From assembly GCA_007127015.1 (NCBI GenBank), contig SLAE01000147.1, positions 1-22,251 on the forward strand: DNA of 22,251 bases. Direction: 5' to 3'. Under the pieces are notes generated by a model. It saw nothing but the letters and a program-made list of their open reading frames with translations, searched no databases and was not told the DNA's origin. The translations under genes and the position numbers were made by a program. This DNA comes from Desulfonatronospira sp. GTDB taxonomy: Bacteria > Desulfobacterota > Desulfovibrionia > Desulfovibrionales > Desulfonatronovibrionaceae. Below are positions 16,315 to 22,251 of the stretch, one piece after another. Position 1 is the stretch's first letter, and every line of letters begins with the position of its first letter.

Positions 16315-17589
16315 ATGTCTAATATGGTTGTTTTCGGCGCCCAATGGGGCGATGAGGGCAAGGGCAAAATTGTTGATATCATGACCGAACATGCCCAGGT
16401 TATAGTCCGCTTTCAGGGCGGCAACAACGCGGGGCACACCCTGGTCACAGGCGGACGGAAGATCATTCTGCATCTGATTCCTTCAGGAATTCTGCATGCC
16501 GACAAACTTTGCCTGATCGGCAACGGGGTAGTCCTTGATCCTGACGTGCTGTGCCGGGAAATTGACGAACTTGTCAAGGGGGGTATCGCTATCAGCCCGG
16601 TCAATCTGGGCATAAGCAAGAAAACCCACCTGATCATGCCCTATCATAAAGCCCTTGACCAGGCCAGGGAAGCAGCCAAATCCGGTCCGGACAAGATCGG
16701 TACAACAGGAAGAGGCATCGGTCCATGTTATGAGGACAAAATGGCTCGCATCGGAGTCCGGGCGGGAGATCTTCAGGATCTGGACCTGATCAGGCACAAG
16801 ATCGACAAGGCATTGCTGGAAAAAAATTCCCTGCTTCAAAACCTTTATCAGCAGCAGAAGATCGACTCGCGGGAGGTGCTTGAGCATATCCGTCCACTGG
16901 CCGCAAGGCTCGTTCCTTATTTGACCGATGTTTCCCATCAGATTCAAACAGCCCGGGAAAACGGCCACACGGTCTTATTCGAAGGAGCGCAGGGAGTACA
17001 GCTGGATATCGATCACGGAACCTATCCCTTTGTGACCTCTTCCAATACCGTCTGTGGCAACGCTTCAGCAGGTTCCGGAAGCTTCTATAAGGCACAGCAG
17101 GTGATCGGCGTGGTCAAAGCCTATACCACAAGAGTCGGGCAGGGTCCATTTCCTACGGAACAAACCAACTCCTGCGGAGAGCATATGCAGGTGCAGGGAG
17201 CTGAATATGGATCGACCACAGGACGAAAAAGACGCTGCGGCTGGCTTGATCTGGCCATACTCAGGGAAGCGGTCCGCCTTTGCGGGCCTACTGAAATAGC
17301 CCTGACCAAGCTCGATGTCCTGAGCGGCCTGGATGAACTGAGGATCTGCACCGCTTATGAATATCTCGGACAAAAGGTGCTTTATCCTCCTCAGGAGGAG
17401 AATGCTCTGAAAAAAGTATTGCCGGTATATGAGGAACTGAAGGGCTGGAAAGAGGATATAAGCATGTGCCGTAAACTCGATGATCTTCCTGAAAATGCAA
17501 GAGCCCTTATCAGATACATTGAACAGGCTCTTAACACTCCGGTCCGCATCATCTCCGTAGGCCCGGACAGAGAGCAGACCATCAGGTGA
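16315..17589 (+). CDS. purA: Adenylosuccinate synthetase
   Basis: PurA (424 aa) joins IMP and aspartate using GTP, the first committed step to AMP. The N-terminal GAQWGDEGKGKIVD holds catalytic D13, and H41 lies in NNAGHTL. Also present are IGTTGRGIGPCYEDK, the IMP-site QGVQLDIDHGTYPFVTSSNT and the substrate loop TTGRKRRCGWLD. The start is the ATG at 16315, with AGGGAG 8 nt upstream. A longer frame from a TTG at 16270 exists but lacks this support and extends past the family's usual N-terminus. The stop overlaps the holB start by 4 nt. It is the first gene of a rightward unit. Confidence 0.97.
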   Translation: MSNMVVFGAQWGDEGKGKIVDIMTEHAQVIVRFQGGNNAGHTLVTGGRKIILHLIPSGILHADKLCLIGNGVVLDPDVLCREIDELVKGGIAISPVNLGISKKTHLIMPYHKALDQAREAAKSGPDKIGTTGRGIGPCYEDKMARIGVRAGDLQDLDLIRHKIDKALLEKNSLLQNLYQQQKIDSREVLEHIRPLAARLVPYLTDVSHQIQTARENGHTVLFEGAQGVQLDIDHGTYPFVTSSNTVCGNASAGSGSFYKAQQVIGVVKAYTTRVGQGPFPTEQTNSCGEHMQVQGAEYGSTTGRKRRCGWLDLAILREAVRLCGPTEIALTKLDVLSGLDELRICTAYEYLGQKVLYPPQEENALKKVLPVYEELKGWKEDISMCRKLDDLPENARALIRYIEQALNTPVRIISVGPDREQTIR

Positions 17590-18422
17590 CAGAGGACATA
17601 AACGTGCAGGAAAAAAAGTTGCTCAGCTCACAGCCGCAGATTATCAGTCTTTTATCCAGACTGGCTTTAAATCCACCAAGCAGCCTTATTCTGGAAGGTG
17701 GAGAAGCTGAAGAGCGCCTGGCACTGAGCAAGTACCTGCTTAAGAAGCTTAACTGCAATGACGCACCAAACGGTCCATGTCTTGAATGTACTGTGTGCAC
17801 GAAGATAGATGCTGATGTTTTCAGGGATCTGTTTCTGCTTGACCCTCAGGATGGTTTGAGCGTTGATCATATTCGCGAGCTGAGACCCATTCTGGCCCAA
17901 AAGCCTCGTCACAGATGGCGCATGATAGTTATTGCCGGCTCCGGAGATTTGAACATTCCCTGTGCCAATGCCCTGCTCAAATCTGTGGAGGAACCTGTCA
18001 GCAGGAATTGTTTTATTTTTCTGGCTGCTCAAAGAGAGCACCTTGTGCCTACTTTGATTTCCAGAAGCTTTGTGCTCACTTTGGCCCGCAGACCTTGGAC
18101 GGCTTCTGATCAGGAGTCCGAAGAACTGTACCGTGAATTCTCGGGTTTTGTTGTCACAGGCCGCGGGTTTATGGACAGCACATCCGGAAAAAATTTTTTG
18201 AGTCTGAACCAGGCCAGACAGTTTCTGACCAGGATACAGAATGAACTGGCAGGCGCTCAGCGCGGAGAACAAAGTCCGTTCATGAATCTTGCACCACAAT
18301 CATGGTACCGGATGAACAAGGTGCTGCATACTGCCTTCTACGCCTTGTCGTGCAGGGTGCGCATCGACCTGGTACTGCAGTGGCTTGCGTTAACTTTTTG
18401 GCAGATCCGCAGGACAAACTGA
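17586..18422 (+). CDS. holB: DNA polymerase III delta' subunit (clamp loader)
   Basis: Delta' (278 aa) is the stator of the clamp loader that puts the beta sliding clamp on DNA. A four-cysteine zinc module is present: C57, C65, C68, C71. The P-loop is degenerate (LEGGEAEERLAL), as expected of a non-hydrolysing delta'. ANALLKSVEEP and TLISRS follow; the latter stands where most clamp-loader subunits have SRC, so the arginine is kept and the cysteine is serine. The start is GTG (17586-17588), overlapping the purA stop as GTGA, so translation is probably coupled. The C-terminal collar domain is diverged but of usual length. The glgB ATG follows 2 nt after its stop. Confidence 0.88.
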   Translation: MTEDINVQEKKLLSSQPQIISLLSRLALNPPSSLILEGGEAEERLALSKYLLKKLNCNDAPNGPCLECTVCTKIDADVFRDLFLLDPQDGLSVDHIRELRPILAQKPRHRWRMIVIAGSGDLNIPCANALLKSVEEPVSRNCFIFLAAQREHLVPTLISRSFVLTLARRPWTASDQESEELYREFSGFVVTGRGFMDSTSGKNFLSLNQARQFLTRIQNELAGAQRGEQSPFMNLAPQSWYRMNKVLHTAFYALSCRVRIDLVLQWLALTFWQIRRTN

Positions 18423-18424
18423 AT

Positions 18425-20311
18425 ATGTTTAGTGAACAGGATATATACCTATTTAAACAAGGACGGCACTTTCGGCTGTACCGTCATCTGGGAGCCCATG
18501 TAGTCATGCACGGCGGAGTCCGGGGGACCTACTTTGCTGTCTGGGCACCAAATGCTTCCAGAGTCAGCGTGACCGGAGATTTCAACTACTGGAACAAAGA
18601 TTCCCACCAGCTGAACCATCGCAGCGACAGCTCAGGCATCTGGGAAGGTTTCGTACCTGAAGCAATGCCGGGTCAGAAGTACAAATATCACATTCAGTCC
18701 AGGTTTCACGGCTATTCCGCAGACAAAGGCGATCCTTTCGCCTTTTTCTGGGAAACCGCTCCCAACACAGCCTCCATTATCTGGAAAATGGACTATGACT
18801 GGGGGGATCAGGAATGGATGCAGAACCGGCACAAGAATAACAAGCACGATAAACCCATGGCCATTTATGAGATGCACATGGGCTCCTGGCAAAGAGACCC
18901 GGCAGACCACTTGCGTCTTCTGAGCTACCGGGAGTTGGCTGAAAAACTTCCACCTTACCTTCTGGAAATGGGCTTTACCCATGTGGAATTCATGCCGGTC
19001 TGCGAACATCCCTTCTACGGTTCGTGGGGCTATCAGATTCTTGGCTTTTTCGCTCCGACCAGCCGCTACGGCACTCCGCAGGATTTCATGTATCTTGTGG
19101 ATGTTCTGCATCAAAACGGCATAGGGGTTATCCTGGACTGGGTTCCTTCCCACTTTCCGACTGACGAGGTCGGACTTGGCTATTTCGATGGAACACATCT
19201 GTATGAACACATGGACCCGCGTAAGGGATTTCATCCGGAATGGAAAAGCTTTATCTTCAATTACGGCCGCCATGAAGTGGTTAATTTTCTGATCAGCAAC
19301 GCTCTCTTCTGGCTGGATTTTTACCATATCGACGGACTGCGCCTGGATGCGGTGGCTTCCATGCTCTACCTGGATTATGCCCGCAATGAAGGCGAATGGG
19401 AGCCAAATGAATTCGGAGGCAATGAAAACATCGAAGCCATCGAGTTTCTTAAATCGCTGAACAAAGAGGTTTACCGCTCCTATCCGGACGTGCACACCTT
19501 TGCTGAGGAATCCACTTCCTGGCCCATGGTTTCGAGGCCGACCTATGTCGGCGGGCTGGGATTCGGTTTCAAATGGAACATGGGCTGGATGAACGACACT
19601 TTGAGCTTTGTGAGCAAAGAACCTGTTTTTCGCAAATACCACCATAACCAGATGACTTTCAGCATCTGGTACGCTTTTACTGAAAATTTCGTCCTGCCCC
19701 TGTCCCATGATGAAGTGGTCCATGAAAAAGGTTCCCTGCTGTCCAAGATGCCGGGGGATTACTGGCAGAAGTTCGCCAACCTGCGTCTTCTGCTTGGTTA
19801 TATGTACGCCCATCCAGGGAAAAAAATGCTGTTCATGGGTGCTGAACTGGGGCAGTGGAATGAATGGAATCATGACAACAGTCTGGACTGGCATCTCTTG
19901 GAATATGATCCGCACAGACAGGTGCAGTACTGGCTCAAAGAGCTGAACAGATACTATCAAAACCGTTCCCAGTTGTATGAACTGGATTTTGAGCCGGACG
20001 GTTTTGAATGGATAGACTGTCAGGATTCTGATTCAAGCGTGCTCTCATTTATCCGCCTGAATAAGAATAAAAAGCCCGTTCTGGTCGCGGCCAATTTTAC
20101 CCCGGTACCCAGATCAGATTATGTTCTGGGCGCGCCGGTTCCCGGTCAGTGGGAGGAGATGTTGAACAGCGATGACGGCCGCTTCGGTGGTTCAGGCGTA
20201 CTCAACAACTTTCCCCGTTACACCGAGGAATTAGCCGCACATGGACGTCCCCAGTCCCTGCGTCTGAACCTGCCTCCTTTAGGAATAATTTTTCTGGAGC
20301 CGGTCTCATGA
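18425..20311 (+). CDS. glgB: 1,4-alpha-glucan branching enzyme
   Basis: GlgB (628 aa) makes the alpha-1,6 branches of glycogen. An N-terminal CBM48 (about 15-100; YFAVWAPNASRVSVTGDFN) is followed by the GH13 barrel with the expected catalytic residues: nucleophile D308 (DGLRLDAVASMLYLDY), acid/base E361 (TFAEEST) and D429 (LSHDEVVHEKGS). The C-terminal beta domain closes with LRLNLPPLGIIFLE. The start is the ATG 2 nt after the holB stop; the open frame reaches back to 18302, but that stretch overlaps holB and does not match the family. It lacks the extra N-terminal module of about 100 residues seen in longer branching enzymes. malQ overlaps its stop by 4 nt. No glycogen synthase or ADP-glucose pyrophosphorylase is in the window. 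Confidence 0.97.
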   Translation: MFSEQDIYLFKQGRHFRLYRHLGAHVVMHGGVRGTYFAVWAPNASRVSVTGDFNYWNKDSHQLNHRSDSSGIWEGFVPEAMPGQKYKYHIQSRFHGYSADKGDPFAFFWETAPNTASIIWKMDYDWGDQEWMQNRHKNNKHDKPMAIYEMHMGSWQRDPADHLRLLSYRELAEKLPPYLLEMGFTHVEFMPVCEHPFYGSWGYQILGFFAPTSRYGTPQDFMYLVDVLHQNGIGVILDWVPSHFPTDEVGLGYFDGTHLYEHMDPRKGFHPEWKSFIFNYGRHEVVNFLISNALFWLDFYHIDGLRLDAVASMLYLDYARNEGEWEPNEFGGNENIEAIEFLKSLNKEVYRSYPDVHTFAEESTSWPMVSRPTYVGGLGFGFKWNMGWMNDTLSFVSKEPVFRKYHHNQMTFSIWYAFTENFVLPLSHDEVVHEKGSLLSKMPGDYWQKFANLRLLLGYMYAHPGKKMLFMGAELGQWNEWNHDNSLDWHLLEYDPHRQVQYWLKELNRYYQNRSQLYELDFEPDGFEWIDCQDSDSSVLSFIRLNKNKKPVLVAANFTPVPRSDYVLGAPVPGQWEEMLNSDDGRFGGSGVLNNFPRYTEELAAHGRPQSLRLNLPPLGIIFLEPVS

Positions 20312-21819
20312 AGAGATTATCAGGAATCCTCCTGCACGTGTCTTCACTGCCGGGATCATATGGAGTAGGTGATTTTGGAGCTCATGCGTACAGATTCGTG
20401 GATTTTCTGGTCAGCTGCAAACAGAAGATGTGGCAGATTCTGCCTCTGAATCCCACAACCTCGGGAGCGGGCAATTCTCCATATTCAAGCTACAGCGCCT
20501 TTGCCGGCAATCAATTGTTCATTGATCCTGAACAGTTGATGGATCAGGGCATGCTCGACCTGCATGATCTTAACCATGCATTTTCATTCCCTGCTCATCG
20601 GGCGGACTATGCACAGGCGCAAGTCTTGCGCAAAGCTCTGCTGAAGAAGGCCTTCAACCGCTATCAGGGAAGACTGGCAGATGATGCCAGATTCGCACTT
20701 TTTTGCGATGAAAATGTATACTGGCTTGAAGATTTTGCCTTGTTCAGCGCGCTCAAAGCCCGTTTTCAGGGAGCGCCCTGGTATGAATGGCCTGAAGAAC
20801 TGCGGCAGCGTCAGGGAAGCGAGATTAAGCGGTGCAAAGAAACACTGCACATGGAGATCCTTGAGGAAAAATTCTACCAGTATCTTTTCTTTTCTCAATG
20901 GCAGAAGCTCAGAACCTATGCCAATAACCGTAAAATCGTCATATTCGGAGATCTGCCCATATATGTAAGTCTGGACAGCTGCGATGTCTGGGCTCACCCG
21001 CATCTGTTTCTTCTGGACGAGCAGAAAAAACCTGTTTTTCTAGCTGGAGCTCCTCCGGATTATTTCAGCGAGCATGGTCAGTTCTGGGGCAATCCTCTGT
21101 ACAACTGGGAAGAGTGTGCCAGAGAGAACTACACATGGTGGCTTAAGCGCATCCGGCAGAATATGGTCATGTTTGATCTGTTAAGGTTTGATCATTTCAG
21201 AGGCTTTGCCTCCTACTGGAGTATACCTGCCGGTTCTGAAACAGCCGCCAACGGCCAGTGGGTTCAGGGTCCCGGTGAACATTTCTGGTCCGTATTGACC
21301 CGGGAAATTCCTCCGGTTCATTTTGTTGCTGAAGATCTTGGCTATATAACTCCGGATGTACACGAGCTCAGGGACAAATACAATCTTCCGGGCATGAAGG
21401 TTCTGCAGTTCGCCTTTGGAGATGACATGCCTTCCAACCCGTATATTCCGCACAACCACATTCCAAACAGCGTGGTTTATACCGGAACTCACGACAACAA
21501 CACCGTACGCGGATGGTACGAGGAAGAGCTGGATCAAAATTCAAGGATCAGGCTGGAAAAGTATGCTGACCGTGAGATTAACCGTAAGAATGTAGCCAGG
21601 GAAATGATCCGGCTGGCTTTGTCTTCCGCATCACTTTATTGTATACTGCCCATGCAGGATGTATTGGGGCTGGACTCCTGGGCGCGCATGAACAAACCTT
21701 CAGTGGGCGGCAGCAACTGGGAATGGAGGGTCGACTGGTCAGGATTCGATATGCAGGTCAAGGATTTTCTGCATCATTACACGGTTATATATGGACGAAA
21801 CGATTTCAGGAATGAATAA
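20308..21819 (+). CDS. malQ: 4-alpha-glucanotransferase (amylomaltase)
   Basis: MalQ (503 aa, GH77) disproportionates malto-oligosaccharides and releases glucose. The family motifs are clear: GILLHVSSLPGSYGVGDFG at the N-terminus, WQILPLNPT, SPYSSYSAFAGN, the nucleophile D295 in LLRFDHFRGF, the acid/base E342 in VAEDLGYI, and D396 in YTGTHDNNT. Its ATG overlaps the glgB stop (ATGA), which suggests coupled translation and roughly matched levels of the two glycogen-remodelling enzymes. No terminator is visible after it, and the LapA-domain gene begins 51 nt later. Confidence 0.97.
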   Translation: MKRLSGILLHVSSLPGSYGVGDFGAHAYRFVDFLVSCKQKMWQILPLNPTTSGAGNSPYSSYSAFAGNQLFIDPEQLMDQGMLDLHDLNHAFSFPAHRADYAQAQVLRKALLKKAFNRYQGRLADDARFALFCDENVYWLEDFALFSALKARFQGAPWYEWPEELRQRQGSEIKRCKETLHMEILEEKFYQYLFFSQWQKLRTYANNRKIVIFGDLPIYVSLDSCDVWAHPHLFLLDEQKKPVFLAGAPPDYFSEHGQFWGNPLYNWEECARENYTWWLKRIRQNMVMFDLLRFDHFRGFASYWSIPAGSETAANGQWVQGPGEHFWSVLTREIPPVHFVAEDLGYITPDVHELRDKYNLPGMKVLQFAFGDDMPSNPYIPHNHIPNSVVYTGTHDNNTVRGWYEEELDQNSRIRLEKYADREINRKNVAREMIRLALSSASLYCILPMQDVLGLDSWARMNKPSVGGSNWEWRVDWSGFDMQVKDFLHHYTVIYGRNDFRNE

Positions 21820-21870
21820 TTTGGGGTGCAGCACTCTGGAAATCTATACCAAAAACCGGAGGGGGGATAC

Positions 21871-22251
21871 GTGAACGCCTTTAGAGTAATATTCTATATG
21901 CTGGTTATTGCGGCTGCGTTGCTTGTACTTGTTCAAAATACGGATACGCTCGGTCACCAGGCCCCCCTGGAACTCGATCTATGGCTTTTTCAGCTGACTT
22001 CACCGGCAATTGCCATGTATGTTTTTATATTTCTGATTTTTATCCTTGGCATCTTAATTGGAACTCTAACCTTTTACCCCGGAAACCGGGAGCTCAAAGA
22101 AAACCTGAGGCTGCTCAGAAACAGAACAGAATTGCTCAAGGAGGAACTCTGGACTGTTGAGAATGAAAGAGCTCATAAACTGAGAGAAATACGCGGAGAG
22201 AAAGGTTTTGATGAGAAAATCGCCCATGACCGGTCTATCCAGGATTACCAG
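21871..22251 (+). CDS. LapA-domain membrane protein, reaches window edge
   Basis: The frame starts with GTG (21871-21873) behind a strong GGAGG-type ribosome site and is open to the last base (127 codons). It encodes two membrane helices (about residues 6-22 and 45-65) joined by a short loop (VQNTDTLGHQAPLEL), the pattern of LapA/YciS proteins linked to lipopolysaccharide assembly. After these comes a charged, probably coiled-coil cytoplasmic tail (about 70-127). The C-terminus is not in the window. Function in this organism is inferred from the domain only. It may be cotranscribed with malQ. Confidence 0.8.
   Translation, partial: MNAFRVIFYMLVIAAALLVLVQNTDTLGHQAPLELDLWLFQLTSPAIAMYVFIFLIFILGILIGTLTFYPGNRELKENLRLLRNRTELLKEELWTVENERAHKLREIRGEKGFDEKIAHDRSIQDYQ

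Noticed and set aside
18302..18424. Longer glgB beginning inside holB
   Set aside because: It would overlap holB by more than 100 bp in another frame, and the extra residues do not resemble a branching-enzyme N-terminus; the ATG at 18425 follows the holB stop by 2 nt.
18632..19960. Long 442-codon reverse open frame inside glgB
   Set aside because: It is fully antisense to an intact, motif-complete glgB and shows no family features; long antisense frames arise from codon bias.

Overview
The window reads as chromosome of a Gram-negative, Desulfovibrionales-like bacterium (phylum Desulfobacterota). This is inferred from protein style: a stand-alone AICAR transformylase lacking the usual IMP cyclohydrolase domain, a helix-turn-helix-type RNB exoribonuclease, an MltF-like lytic transglycosylase with a long N-terminal solute-binding module, and a large PAS/GAF sensor. 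Base composition is near even. No rRNA, CRISPR array, insertion sequence, phage gene or plasmid gene is visible, so most of the window is ordinary core genome.

Left part (1-4293). A multi-PAS/GAF sensor runs leftward off the window edge and is open for 604 codons. Upstream of it lies a decayed TSUP-family permease (several frameshifts and an internal deletion). Next come a tRNA-Ala(GGC) with its own terminator and promoter, and then a rightward membrane adenylate cyclase. The cyclase's periplasmic sensor carries an EF-hand-like acidic loop.

Middle part (4370-14062). Seven genes run leftward with short gaps (15, 21, 81, 51, 2 and 34 nt from upstream to downstream): AICAR transformylase, RNB exoribonuclease, secA, argJ, an HD-domain phosphohydrolase, smpB and a GlcD-type FAD oxidase. 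An RNase II/R-family enzyme, a Sec component and SmpB in one run recalls the secG-rnr-smpB operon of Firmicutes.

Right part (14063-22251). A short rightward hypothetical gene (100 aa) overlaps the 3' end of a leftward mltF-like gene by 72 bp. A gap of about 375 bp follows. Then comes a tight rightward unit: purA, holB (4-nt overlap), glgB (2-nt gap), malQ (4-nt overlap) and, after 51 nt, a LapA-domain membrane protein that reaches the window edge. The unit joins AMP synthesis, the clamp-loader delta' subunit and glycogen/maltodextrin metabolism.

I did not find a clear undescribed multi-gene system. The best leads are the EF-hand-like loop in the cyclase sensor, the RNB-SecA-SmpB linkage, the antisense-overlapping 100-aa gene, the stand-alone AICAR transformylase and the decayed TSUP gene.
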